Notes under the pieces: model-generated
The model's input: only the letters and a program-made list of their open reading frames with translations
What the model was told of the DNA's origin: nothing
Database searches by the model: none
From: Paenibacillus barengoltzii NBRC 101215
Lineage (GTDB): Bacteria; Bacillota; Bacilli; Paenibacillales; Paenibacillaceae
Direction: 5' to 3'
Assembly (NCBI RefSeq): GCF_004000745.1
Contig: NZ_BILV01000061.1
Span: 1-35,640, forward strand
Length of the DNA stretch: 35,640 bases
Shown here: one piece after another, positions 1-6,984 of the stretch
How the letters are laid out: each line of letters opens with the position of its first letter
Numbering within the stretch: the first letter of the stretch is position 1
Made by a program: the position numbers and the translations under genes

Positions 1-2
1 CC

Positions 3-662
3 CCGGGCGAAGCGGAGCTCCCGCCCGGGAAAGCGCAGCCGCTTGGCGCCGAAGCCGCTGCCACAGCCGCAGCCGTGCGCAGCGGCAGCAACGTGACGGC
101 GGCGAGCACAGCTGCGCACGAGACGCTGAAAGGCCTTCTCCTGCAGGTGATGGCCTCAGACGATCTGCCTGCGCCGCTGCAAGAGGCGGCGCGCCAGCTT
201 GTTCAGCAGCTGACCGGGCAGCAGCTGCTGCTCAATACCGACCGGACCGCGCCGTTTGCGCACGTGACGATGTTCCTGCCCTTGATCGGTCCGGACGGTC
301 GGCAAACCGCTGCCGTGCACATCGAGTCGCGGCGCGGTCGGAAGGGTGAACTGGATCCGGCCAACTGTCGGTTATGGTTCGATTTGCAGATGAAGACGCT
401 GGGTCAACTTATGGTCGACGTGCAGGTCGCCGACAAGAAGGTGCTGCTCAAAATCTATAGTGAGAAAGAAGCGACTGGAGCCTTCCTGGAATCCCGCCAG
501 GACGAAGTGAGCGAGGCGCTGGAGAAGGCGGGATATCGCCTTTTATCGCTGAAGGCGGAGCCTTTGATCCTGCCGGATGAAGCGGAAGGCAATACAGCGG
601 ATTTCAGCCAGCCGATGTCTTACGCGCCTAGCGTATACAAAGGAGTGGATTACCGCGTATGA
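3..662 (+). CDS. FliK-like C-terminal domain protein (5' truncated by window edge)
   Basis: The frame is open from base 3 with no stop, so the gene starts upstream of the window. The GTG at 75 has no ribosome site and sits in an Ala/Pro-rich stretch, so it is not taken as the start. The visible 219 codons begin with this low-complexity linker. They then form a domain resembling the FliK C-terminal (Flg_hook) domain: an LGQLMVDVQV strand segment, then LKIYSEKE, then a helical part ending in EALEKAGYRLLSL. FliK proteins measure hook length and trigger the export specificity switch at FlhB. The next gene, overlapping by 4 bases, encodes an FlhB C-domain paralogue. B. subtilis has a similar pair (ylqG-ylqH) just before sucC, so this is probably the YlqG counterpart. 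A role in flagellar export is inference; the true FliK is at 20507. Confidence 0.75.
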   Translation, partial: PGEAELPPGKAQPLGAEAAATAAAVRSGSNVTAASTAAHETLKGLLLQVMASDDLPAPLQEAARQLVQQLTGQQLLLNTDRTAPFAHVTMFLPLIGPDGRQTAAVHIESRRGRKGELDPANCRLWFDLQMKTLGQLMVDVQVADKKVLLKIYSEKEATGAFLESRQDEVSEALEKAGYRLLSLKAEPLILPDEAEGNTADFSQPMSYAPSVYKGVDYRV

Positions 663-964
663 AGGAAAAACCGCAAGCATCCAGCTTGGCTTTCAAAAAA
701 GCAGTCGCCTTGAAATACGATCCCGGCCAGGGGGAGGCTCCAGTCGTTGTAGCCAAAGGCAAGGGTCTCATCGCTGACCGGATCCTGGACGCAGCGCTGG
801 AGCACGGGATTCCGATCCAAGAGGACGCTGCGTTGGTTGAGGTGTTATCCAAGCTGGATTTGGATCAACAGATTCCTGCGGAACTGTATGATTTGGTTGC
901 CGAAATTCTAACCTTTATTTATCGATCAGATAAAATGGTAGAAAGAGGGTTGTTCTTTGAGTAA
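659..964 (+). CDS. ylqH: FlhB C-terminal-domain paralogue (EscU/YscU/HrcU family)
   Basis: This 101-residue protein aligns along its length with the cytoplasmic C-domain of FlhB encoded at 29652. Shared blocks are AVALKYD, AP-VVAKG, EHGIPI (EHGVIT in FlhB), IPAELYDLVAEIL and a final YR. It has no membrane segments. The autocleavage motif NPTH of FlhB is absent: the matching position reads SLAFKKAVALKYD, so it should not self-cleave. The start ATG overlaps the previous stop (ATGA); an AGGAG at 641-645 is rather far away, which suggests translational coupling. Stand-alone FlhB C-domains occur in other flagellated bacteria (for example FlhX of Helicobacter pylori), where one can partly replace the FlhB C-domain. 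The symbol is assigned by similarity and position relative to sucC. Confidence 0.85.
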   Translation: MKEKPQASSLAFKKAVALKYDPGQGEAPVVVAKGKGLIADRILDAALEHGIPIQEDAALVEVLSKLDLDQQIPAELYDLVAEILTFIYRSDKMVERGLFFE

Positions 965-1349
965 CCTTGGCATCAATGGGCAAAGAGGGGATCGCCGCAA
1001 AGAACGCGGCCGAAAAGCGGAGCAGGCCGCTTGTGAGCATCTGATTTCACAGGGATATACGATTCTTGAGCGAAATTGGCGTTGCCGCAGTGGAGAACTT
1101 GACATCATAGCCAGCAAACGAGACCTTCTCGTGATCGTAGAAGTCCGAAGCCGCAGCCAACAGGCTGCGGCTTTCGGCACACCGGCTGAGTCGGTGAATG
1201 CCCGCAAAATCAAGCAGGTTCGTGACACAGCCGCGGTGTATTTGCATCGCAGAGGCCAATCAGACGCCAACCTTCGCTTTGATGTCATCGCGGTAACGTT
1301 TGGGTATGGCGATACGATCGCGCTGGAGCATATTCTAGCCGCTTTCTGA
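957..1349 (+). CDS. yraN: YraN / UPF0102 family nuclease-fold protein
   Basis: The 130-residue product has the family signature: ERGRKAEQAACEHLISQGY near residue 16, RNWRCRSGELDIIA near residue 40, and VIVEVRSR near residue 59. The acidic and basic residues of GELDIIA and EVRSR match a PD-(D/E)XK-type nuclease core. The biological role is not established; the fold suggests action on DNA or Holliday-junction-like substrates. The start is TTG, overlapping the preceding stop by 8 bases, with GAAAGAGGG upstream; no later in-frame start keeps the conserved ERGRKAE helix. It is the last gene of the small forward cluster and converges on comM with only 12 bases between the two stop codons. I see no terminator hairpin there. 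Confidence 0.9.
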   Translation: MSNLGINGQRGDRRKERGRKAEQAACEHLISQGYTILERNWRCRSGELDIIASKRDLLVIVEVRSRSQQAAAFGTPAESVNARKIKQVRDTAAVYLHRRGQSDANLRFDVIAVTFGYGDTIALEHILAAF

Positions 1350-1361
1350 CGGCGAGGGGCT

Positions 1362-2981
1362 TCATCCCACAACTTCATGCCGCCGGTCCAACTGCCGGTA
1401 TTGGATCGCTTCGGCGACATGCTCGGCGCGGATATCAGCTTCTCCTTCCAGATCGGCAATTGTTCGGGACAGTTTAATGATTCGGTCATACGCCCGCATG
1501 CTCAGTCCCAGTGTAGCAAAACAATCCTGGAGGAGCTTGGTGGCGTCACGGTCAAGCGGTGCAAACCTACGCAACAGGCTGCCGGACAACTCGCTGTTCC
1601 GGGAGATTCGACAGCCTCGATAGCGTTCCTGTTGAATCCGTTCAGCCGCCATCACTTGCTCCCGCATCGCCGCGGAATCCAGCGGCTGCGGATCGTCCTG
1701 CCAACGCTGCGGGCGAGGCACCTCCACCTGCATATCAATCCGGTCCAATAAAGGGCCGGATATTTTTTCGCGGTATTGGGCGATTCGCCAAGGCGAGCAG
1801 GTGCAGGCGGGCAGCGGAGGTTCGGCCCCGAGGTAGCCGCACGGACACGGATTTAACGACCCGGCTAGCAGGAAATGAGCAGGGAACGTGAACGAAGCCC
1901 GGGAGCGGCTGATGGTGACGACGCGATCTTCCAGCGGCTGACGCAGTACCTCCAGCACATTCCTCGAAAACTCCGGCAGCTCGTCAAGAAACAATACGCC
2001 ATGGTGAGCGAGGCTCACTTCCCCCGGCTTCGGGATCCCACCTCCTCCAATCAGGCCGCCGGCAGATATCGTATGGTGCGGCGAGCGGAAGGGACGGCGC
2101 TGGATCAGCCCTTGCCCGGAGTCGTTCAACTTACCGGCAGAGCTGTAGATTTTCGTAACCTCTAACGATTCTTCCAGCGTTAAGGGCGGCAGGATGGATG
2201 GCAATCGCTGTACCAGCATCGTCTTACCGGTGCCGGGCGGCCCGATCAGCACGATATTATGGAACCCGGCGGCGGCGATGACCAGCGCCCGCTTAATTTG
2301 CCGCTGACCAATTACATCGCTGTAGTCGAGCAGGGGAGGAAGCGGTGCCGCTGTCCCCGGGCCTTCCGTCTTTTTCTCAAGATGGTTTAATGTTTGAAGG
2401 ATAAGCGGAGCCTGCCCATCTTGCTCGTGGGTGGAGTGCAATGGCAACGCATGGGCAGCCTCTGGGTCCTTGGCTTCGGGAGAAGGAGGAGCAAGCTCGC
2501 GCAAATGACTGAGCGCATAGACTCGAATGCCGCCAAGCAGCAGTGCTTCTTCGGCATTATTCTGCGGGAGCAGCACGGCTGTGAAGCCGTCGCGTCGTGC
2601 CCGATCCACCATGGACAGAACGCCGGGTACCGGACGCAGCGTGCCGTCCAGCGACAGCTCTCCGATGATCAACAAGCGCTCCTCCGGCGGCAATCTCACC
2701 TGGTCACTAGCCGCTAATATCGCCAGTGCAATGGCCAGATCGAAGGCCGAGCCTTCCTTGCGCAGGTCCGCCGGCGCTAGATTAATCGTTACGCGCTGAA
2801 GCGGAAAGCGATAGCCGCAGTTTTTGATTGCTGCCCGGACCCGGTCAATCGCTTCGCGAACGGCCGAATCTGGCAATCCGACGATGTTCGTTTGCGGAAT
2901 GCCGCTGGATAAATCAACCTCGACCTCGATGATTACACCGTCAATCCCGTACAAACACGCGCTGTGCAATTTACCGTACAT
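1362..2981 (-). CDS. comM: ComM/YifB family AAA+ ATPase (Mg-chelatase-like)
   Basis: This 539-residue protein has the three-part ComM layout. Residues 1-160 form a Lon-like N-domain (NIVGLPDSAVREA, INLAPADLRKEGSAFDL). The AAA+ core has Walker A GPPGTGKT at 247-254, Walker B FLDE at 331-334, and the sensor/cysteine segment NPCPCGYLG near 377 followed by a C-x-C pair. A Mg-chelatase C-terminal helical domain follows. In Gram-negative transformers ComM is a branch-migration helicase that helps integrate incoming DNA; the role in Firmicutes is less clear. The start is ATG at 2981: GAGGTG lies 9 bases before it, whereas the in-frame GTG at 2993 falls inside that ribosome site. It is transcribed alone, away from sucC, from a strong promoter about 100 bases upstream. 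Confidence 0.93.
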   Translation of the reverse strand: MYGKLHSACLYGIDGVIIEVEVDLSSGIPQTNIVGLPDSAVREAIDRVRAAIKNCGYRFPLQRVTINLAPADLRKEGSAFDLAIALAILAASDQVRLPPEERLLIIGELSLDGTLRPVPGVLSMVDRARRDGFTAVLLPQNNAEEALLLGGIRVYALSHLRELAPPSPEAKDPEAAHALPLHSTHEQDGQAPLILQTLNHLEKKTEGPGTAAPLPPLLDYSDVIGQRQIKRALVIAAAGFHNIVLIGPPGTGKTMLVQRLPSILPPLTLEESLEVTKIYSSAGKLNDSGQGLIQRRPFRSPHHTISAGGLIGGGGIPKPGEVSLAHHGVLFLDELPEFSRNVLEVLRQPLEDRVVTISRSRASFTFPAHFLLAGSLNPCPCGYLGAEPPLPACTCSPWRIAQYREKISGPLLDRIDMQVEVPRPQRWQDDPQPLDSAAMREQVMAAERIQQERYRGCRISRNSELSGSLLRRFAPLDRDATKLLQDCFATLGLSMRAYDRIIKLSRTIADLEGEADIRAEHVAEAIQYRQLDRRHEVVG

Positions 2982-3013
2982 AACAAAAAACACCTCATTC
3001 CTATCGATTTGTG

Positions 3014-3029
3014 CCTTGCTTCGGCAAGG
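3014..3029 (-). other. Stem-loop in comM 5' leader
   Basis: CCTTGC-TTCG-GCAAGG forms a perfect 6-bp stem with a 4-base loop. On the minus strand, the sense strand for comM, the loop reads CGAA. It lies between the comM promoter and its ribosome site. No T-run follows on either strand, so it is not an intrinsic terminator. It may affect mRNA stability or translation; that is inference. Confidence 0.45.
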
Positions 3030-3082
3030 TCCGAATTGGAAAAAGGTGCTTCCTTATTTTCCCTATTCATTTAGCTACACGT

Positions 3083-3111
3083 ATTCTAGGACGAACGTTA
3101 ATGATTGTCAA
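3083..3111 (-). promoter_or_regulatory. SigA-type promoter of comM
   Basis: On the minus strand a perfect -35 TTGACA (3106-3111) is followed after exactly 17 bases by TAGAAT (3083-3088), one mismatch from consensus. Transcription would begin near 3076 and give a leader of about 95 bases before the comM ATG. This is the best match to a vegetative promoter I found in the window. Confidence 0.75.
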
Positions 3112-3213
3112 GTTGAGGGTTTGGGTTCCAATCGGATGGAAGAGAGAAGAAAACTGACAAGCAATTTTTTCACAACTTACAATATTTCAAGAAATTGCTG
3201 ATGTTCGTCGAAA

Positions 3214-3234
3214 TTCATCTCATGATGAGATGCA
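3214..3234. promoter_or_regulatory. Dyad operator candidate 1
   Basis: TTCATCTCA-TGA-TGAGATGCA. The left half-site is identical to that of the second dyad at 3358; the right half matches in its first 7 of 9 bases. The dyad lies about 100 bp upstream of the comM -35 and about 230 bp upstream of the predicted sucC start point. I do not recognise the regulator; size and symmetry would suit a dimeric helix-turn-helix protein. Confidence 0.5.
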
Positions 3235-3308
3235 TGTGAAAAATATGTCGTTGTTAAGCTAAACCGATTCGCATGAATTTTTCTTGACCCTGCAACTCCT
3301 TGATACTT

Positions 3309-3322
3309 TGAAAGCGGTTTAT
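3309..3322 (+). promoter_or_regulatory. cre-like site upstream of sucC
   Basis: TGAAAGCGGTTTAT matches the Bacillus CcpA catabolite-response consensus TGWAANCGNTNWCA at all but the last two positions. It lies between the two dyads. A role for CcpA at a TCA-cycle gene is plausible in Firmicutes but not shown here. Confidence 0.35.
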
Positions 3323-3357
3323 AGAACTTCGGACTTTCTCCCCAGCTGCGTCAAGTA

Positions 3358-3378
3358 TTCATCTCACTTTGAGATGAA
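3358..3378. promoter_or_regulatory. Dyad operator candidate 2
   Basis: TTCATCTCA-CTT-TGAGATGAA is a perfect 9-bp inverted repeat with a 3-base centre, sharing its half-sites with the dyad at 3214. The two centres are 144 bp apart. The site lies about 86 bp upstream of the predicted sucC transcription start, so it could serve repression by looping or activation. The regulator is unknown. Confidence 0.55.
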
Positions 3379-3419
3379 AATGATATAAAAAAGTTGTGTA
3401 TAAATGATGAACTTTTTGA

Positions 3420-3433
3420 GGAAAGCGTTTCAA
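3420..3433 (+). promoter_or_regulatory. Weak cre-like site within the sucC promoter
   Basis: GGAAAGCGTTTCAA shares the GAAAGCGTTTC core symmetry with cre elements but has three mismatches to the consensus. It lies just upstream of the -10 of the predicted sucC promoter, where a bound repressor would block polymerase. Confidence 0.25.
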
Positions 3434-3438
3434 AAAAG

Positions 3439-3447
3439 TGGTACAAT
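3439..3447 (+). promoter_or_regulatory. Extended -10 promoter of sucCD
   Basis: TGGTACAAT matches the extended -10 pattern TGnTATAAT with one mismatch. No good -35 is seen at 17 bases; TTGAGG at 3416-3421 is 20 bases away. The predicted start near 3454 gives a leader of about 90 bases to the sucC ATG. Confidence 0.5.
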
Positions 3448-3543
3448 AATCTGGGTTTCAGCTGATATTTTCGAGAAGGGGGACCACAAGCCGCAGGTTT
3501 TGGACCCTCTAAAATACCGCCTGTTGATAGGAGGATTTTACGC

Positions 3544-4704
3544 ATGAATATCCATGAGTATCAAGGAAAAGAAGTCCTAAAGCAGTACGGTGTGGCCGTT
3601 CCTGAAGGACGCGTGGCGTTTACGGTCGAGGAAGCTGTCGAAGCGGCTCAAGCGCTGGGGACCTCGGTTGTCGTGGTCAAGGCGCAAATTCATGCCGGGG
3701 GCCGCGGTAAAGCCGGCGGCGTCAAAGTGGCCAAAAGCTTGGATGAGGTGAGAACCTATGCTCAGGAACTCCTCGGCAAGGTACTGGTCACCCATCAAAC
3801 GGGACCAGAGGGGAAAGAGGTTAAACGCCTCTTAATCGAGCAAGGCTGCGATATCAAGAAGGAGTATTACGTTGGCGTTGTCGTGGACCGTGGTACAGGC
3901 CGCGTGACGATGATGGCCTCTGAGGAAGGCGGGACGGAAATTGAAGAAGTGGCAGCCGCAACTCCGGAGAAAATTTTCAAAGAAGTGATTGATCCGGCTA
4001 TTGGCTTGACGTCGTTCCAGGCCCGCAGATTGGCTTACTCCATTAATATTCCAAATGAACTAGTAGGCAAAGCCACGCAATTTATGATGGCTTTGTATGA
4101 AGCTTTTGTGGACAAAGATTGCTCCATCGCGGAGATTAATCCGCTTGTCGTCACTGGAGATGGCAACGTCCTGGCGCTGGATGCGAAGCTGAATTTCGAT
4201 TCCAATGCGCTGTTCCGTCATAAGGACATTTTGGCGTTGCGTGACTTGGAAGAAGAGGACGAGAAGGAGATTGAAGCTTCGAAGTACGACCTCAGCTACA
4301 TTGCGCTTGATGGGAACATCGGCTGCATGGTGAACGGGGCCGGTCTGGCGATGGCGACGATGGACATCATTAAATATTATGGCGGAGACCCGGCGAACTT
4401 CCTCGATGTTGGGGGAGGTGCGACGGCAGAGAAGGTCACGGAAGCCTTTAAAATTATTTTGTCGGACGCTAAGGTGAAAGGGATTTTTGTAAATATTTTT
4501 GGCGGCATCATGAAATGCGATGTGATTGCTTCAGGGATCGTGGAAGCCGCGAAGCAGGTTGGTTTGGACCGTCCGCTCGTTGTGCGCCTTGAGGGTACGA
4601 ACGTTGATCTTGGCAAGCAGATTCTTGCTGAATCGGGTCTGGCAATTGTTTCGGCCGACTCGATGGCAGATGGCGCTCAGAAGATCGTTTCGCTCGTTTC
4701 GTAA
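3544..4704 (+). CDS. sucC: Succinate-CoA ligase (ADP-forming), beta subunit
   Basis: SucC is the nucleotide-binding subunit of succinyl-CoA synthetase, which makes ATP from succinyl-CoA in the TCA cycle. The 386 residues fit the usual family length of about 385-390. The N-terminal ATP-grasp domain shows [29 protein letters not shown] near residue 51 and EINPLVV near residue 199. The C-terminal CoA-ligase domain has GGGATAEKV and the conserved segment [15 protein letters not shown]. The start is ATG with AGGAGG 9 bases upstream. It is followed after 54 bases by sucD and is preceded by an elaborate regulatory region. Nothing looks broken or unusual. Confidence 0.98.
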   Translation: MNIHEYQGKEVLKQYGVAVPEGRVAFTVEEAVEAAQALGTSVVVVKAQIHAGGRGKAGGVKVAKSLDEVRTYAQELLGKVLVTHQTGPEGKEVKRLLIEQGCDIKKEYYVGVVVDRGTGRVTMMASEEGGTEIEEVAAATPEKIFKEVIDPAIGLTSFQARRLAYSINIPNELVGKATQFMMALYEAFVDKDCSIAEINPLVVTGDGNVLALDAKLNFDSNALFRHKDILALRDLEEEDEKEIEASKYDLSYIALDGNIGCMVNGAGLAMATMDIIKYYGGDPANFLDVGGGATAEKVTEAFKIILSDAKVKGIFVNIFGGIMKCDVIASGIVEAAKQVGLDRPLVVRLEGTNVDLGKQILAESGLAIVSADSMADGAQKIVSLVS

Positions 4705-4758
4705 TTTAGAGTGGTACCTCACATTGCAATCACCTATCCATAAGGGGAGGCTCGAAAT

Positions 4759-5688
4759 ATGAGTATTTTGGTCGATAAGAATACGAAGGTCATCACCCAG
4801 GGAATTACCGGGAAAACCGCATTGTTCCACGCCAAAGGAGCGCTTGACTACGGCACGCAAATGGTCGGGGGAACGTCTCCAGGCAAAGGCGGCACGAAGG
4901 TAGATATTACGTTGGAGAACGGCGAAACCGTCAGCCTGCCGGTGTTCAACACGGTTCGCGAAGCGAAGGAAGCGACGGGGGCTACTGCCAGCGTGATTTA
5001 CGTACCGCCGGCATTTGCAGCCGATTCGATCCTGGAAGCCGTAGAAGCGGAATTGGATCTGGTCATCTGCATCACCGAGGGAATTCCGGTCCTCGATATG
5101 GTGAAGGTGAAGCGTTATATGGAAGGGAAAAAGACCGTGCTGATCGGTCCAAACTGCCCAGGCGTCATTACTCCAGGCGAATGCAAAATTGGCATTATGC
5201 CGGGCTATATCCATTTGCCTGGTCATGTCGGCGTCGTGTCGCGCAGCGGCACGTTGACGTATGAAGCGGTGCATCAATTGACGACTCGCGGCATCGGACA
5301 ATCTTCGGCGGTTGGTATCGGCGGCGATCCGGTGAAGGGCTCGGAGTTTATTGATATTTTGCGCCGGTTTAATGACGATGACAACACGCATGCCGTGATC
5401 ATGATCGGGGAAATCGGCGGAACCGCTGAAGAAGAAGCCGCCGAATGGATCCAAAAAAATATGACGAAGCCTGTCGTCGGCTTTATCGGCGGTGTGACGG
5501 CTCCTCCAGGGAAACGGATGGGTCATGCCGGTGCGATTATTTCCGGCGGGAAAGGAACGGCGAAGGAAAAAATCGCGAAGCTGGAGTCCTGCGGCATTAA
5601 AGTCGCGCCGACCCCATCGGAGATGGGCGCAACACTGGTCAGTGTTCTGGAAGAACGCGGCCTTTTAGAATTGTGCACGACACGATAA
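4759..5688 (+). CDS. sucD: Succinate-CoA ligase (ADP-forming), alpha subunit
   Basis: SucD binds CoA and carries the histidine that is phosphorylated during the reaction; it pairs with SucC. The 309-residue product shows the CoA-binding Rossmann part ([27 protein letters not shown]), then [20 protein letters not shown], and a ligase domain with [12 protein letters not shown]. The active-site histidine sits in [10 protein letters not shown] at about residue 256. The ATG follows an AAGGGGAGG ribosome site. Expression is likely coupled to sucC on one transcript. A strong terminator lies 30 bases after the stop. Confidence 0.98.
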   Translation: MSILVDKNTKVITQGITGKTALFHAKGALDYGTQMVGGTSPGKGGTKVDITLENGETVSLPVFNTVREAKEATGATASVIYVPPAFAADSILEAVEAELDLVICITEGIPVLDMVKVKRYMEGKKTVLIGPNCPGVITPGECKIGIMPGYIHLPGHVGVVSRSGTLTYEAVHQLTTRGIGQSSAVGIGGDPVKGSEFIDILRRFNDDDNTHAVIMIGEIGGTAEEEAAEWIQKNMTKPVVGFIGGVTAPPGKRMGHAGAIISGGKGTAKEKIAKLESCGIKVAPTPSEMGATLVSVLEERGLLELCTTR

Positions 5689-5696
5689 GCTATTTT

Positions 5697-5705
5697 TGAT
5701 ATAAT
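5697..5705 (+). promoter_or_regulatory. Extended -10 promoter candidate ahead of dprA
   Basis: TGATATAAT matches the extended -10 consensus TGnTATAAT perfectly. It lies directly after the sucD stop and 15 bases before the terminator stem at 5720. No good -35 is seen at the standard distance. Transcripts starting near 5712 would carry the terminator hairpin in the dprA leader. Confidence 0.45.
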
Positions 5706-5719
5706 CATATCCAAAGGTA

Positions 5720-5764
5720 AGCAACCTTCTTAGCCATACATGGCTCGAGGAGGTTGCTTTTTTT
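5720..5764 (+). terminator. Intrinsic terminator after sucCD, in front of dprA
   Basis: The outer stem AGCAACCT (5720-5727) pairs with AGGTTGCT (5751-5758). An inner AGCCAT...ATGGCT stem continues the hairpin, and a run of T residues (5757-5764) follows. The dprA ribosome site begins only 8 bases after the T-run, leaving no room for a promoter between. Confidence 0.85.
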
Positions 5765-5786
5765 ATTTTTCAAGGAGGGATTCGTT

Positions 5787-6875
5787 GTGGAGAAGAAATG
5801 GGTACTCGCGGGATTACATGAATTCCCCGGGGTAGGCTGGAAAACGCTGCAGCAAATCGTTGCATATGATGAGGACTGGGAGCATGCCATCGAGTTTACG
5901 GCAGCGGATTGGAGGAAGCGGGGACTGGGCCCAGGGCTGTCACTTCGGCTGTCGGAGCGGTTCACATGGGACTGGATTGAGGCCCAAATGGAACAGTATG
6001 AAGGTAAAGGGATACAGGTGATTACAAGGCTGGATTTGGAGTATCCTATTTTAATGAAGGAGACCGCTCAGCCGCCATGGGTTTTGTATTCACTGGGTGA
6101 TACTAGGTTGCTGAACGGTCTTAATATCGCGATGGTAGGTACGCGGACGCCAACCGCCTATGGTCGAAAGGTAGGAGCCGCCTTAGCCGCTGACCTTAGC
6201 TCCTTCGGAGTAACGATTGTGAGCGGGATGGCCCGCGGGATTGACGGGGTTTGCCATGAAGCGGCTTTACAGGCAGGAGGAAGTACCATCGCCGTATTAG
6301 GTACGGCGATTGACGTAGCTTATCCACCGGAGCATGCCTCCATGTATCGACGAATCGCCGAGCAAGGGCTGGTCATCTCGGAATATCCGATCGGTACCCC
6401 TGGTCACCCTGGGATGTTCCCGCAGCGCAATCGGATCATTGCGGGAATTTCTTATGGTACGGTGGTTGTAGAGGCCGACGCTCGCAGCGGGTCCTTGATC
6501 ACGGCGGATGAGACGCTGGATGCGAATCGTGACCTGTTTGCAGTCCCTGGGCCAATTACGTCGCCGAAGAGTCAGGGAACCCTGTCGCTTTTGAAGCAGG
6601 GAGCCAAACTCGTCACCGAAGCCAAGGATATTTGGGAGGAATATCAGGCCTTATTGCCTGTCGCGGAGGAGACGAAAAAGGAAGCGGTAACAGGAAACAA
6701 GTTGACAGATGAGGAGCGCCGCATATACCATATGTTGGAGCAGGGCATCACGAGTTTTGATGATCTGCTCGTACAAACCGGGTGGGATTTTGGACATTTA
6801 CATTCAGTTCTGTTATCTTTAATCATGAAAAAAACGGCGGTTCAACTCCCCGGCTCAGTATACCAGCTAATATAG
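5787..6875 (+). CDS. dprA: DNA-processing protein DprA (Smf)
   Basis: DprA binds incoming single-stranded DNA during transformation and loads RecA on it. The 362-residue protein has a helical N-terminal part (residues 1-85). The DprA Rossmann-like core shows MVGTRTPTAYGRKV near 116, VSGMARGIDGVCHEAAL near 145, AVLGTAIDVAYP near 169, and FPQRNRIIAG with VVEADARSGSLITA near 211-240. A short winged-helix tail (about 305-360) follows. The start is GTG at 5787, 7 bases after AAGGAGGG; an upstream in-frame TTG at 5754 lies inside the terminator and is rejected. Position between sucD and topA matches Bacillus order. It may be limited by the terminator just upstream. Confidence 0.95.
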   Translation: MEKKWVLAGLHEFPGVGWKTLQQIVAYDEDWEHAIEFTAADWRKRGLGPGLSLRLSERFTWDWIEAQMEQYEGKGIQVITRLDLEYPILMKETAQPPWVLYSLGDTRLLNGLNIAMVGTRTPTAYGRKVGAALAADLSSFGVTIVSGMARGIDGVCHEAALQAGGSTIAVLGTAIDVAYPPEHASMYRRIAEQGLVISEYPIGTPGHPGMFPQRNRIIAGISYGTVVVEADARSGSLITADETLDANRDLFAVPGPITSPKSQGTLSLLKQGAKLVTEAKDIWEEYQALLPVAEETKKEAVTGNKLTDEERRIYHMLEQGITSFDDLLVQTGWDFGHLHSVLLSLIMKKTAVQLPGSVYQLI

Positions 6876-6984
6876 TCCATTCCTAACCGAGAGTGGCTTG
6901 AATATATGACTATATGAGTATTTTACCTGAATACAAGGAACACCAGTTTTAGAGTTTCGTATTGTTTGAGAGGAGGACGAACCT

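Larger units (their letters stand above)
2982..3543. other. Divergent regulatory region between comM and sucC
   Basis: No convincing gene lies in these 562 bases. Short frames here lack ribosome sites and family features. The region holds the comM promoter and leader hairpin on the left, two matching dyads, two cre-like sites, and an extended -10 promoter for sucC on the right. The sucC ribosome site AGGAGG is at 3529-3534. The middle is markedly A/T-rich compared with the flanking genes. Confidence 0.7.

Noticed and set aside
75-77. GTG as the start of the left-edge gene
   Set aside because: The frame is open to base 3, there is no ribosome site before it, and it lies in a linker; the gene starts outside the window.
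3351-3545. Small minus-strand frame before sucC
   Set aside because: It covers the perfect dyad, the sucC promoter and its ribosome site, with no ribosome site of its own.
4531-5526. 331-codon open frame on the minus strand over sucC/sucD
   Set aside because: It lies wholly over two clear enzyme genes, is rich in Arg/His/Phe as expected of a shadow frame, and has no family features.
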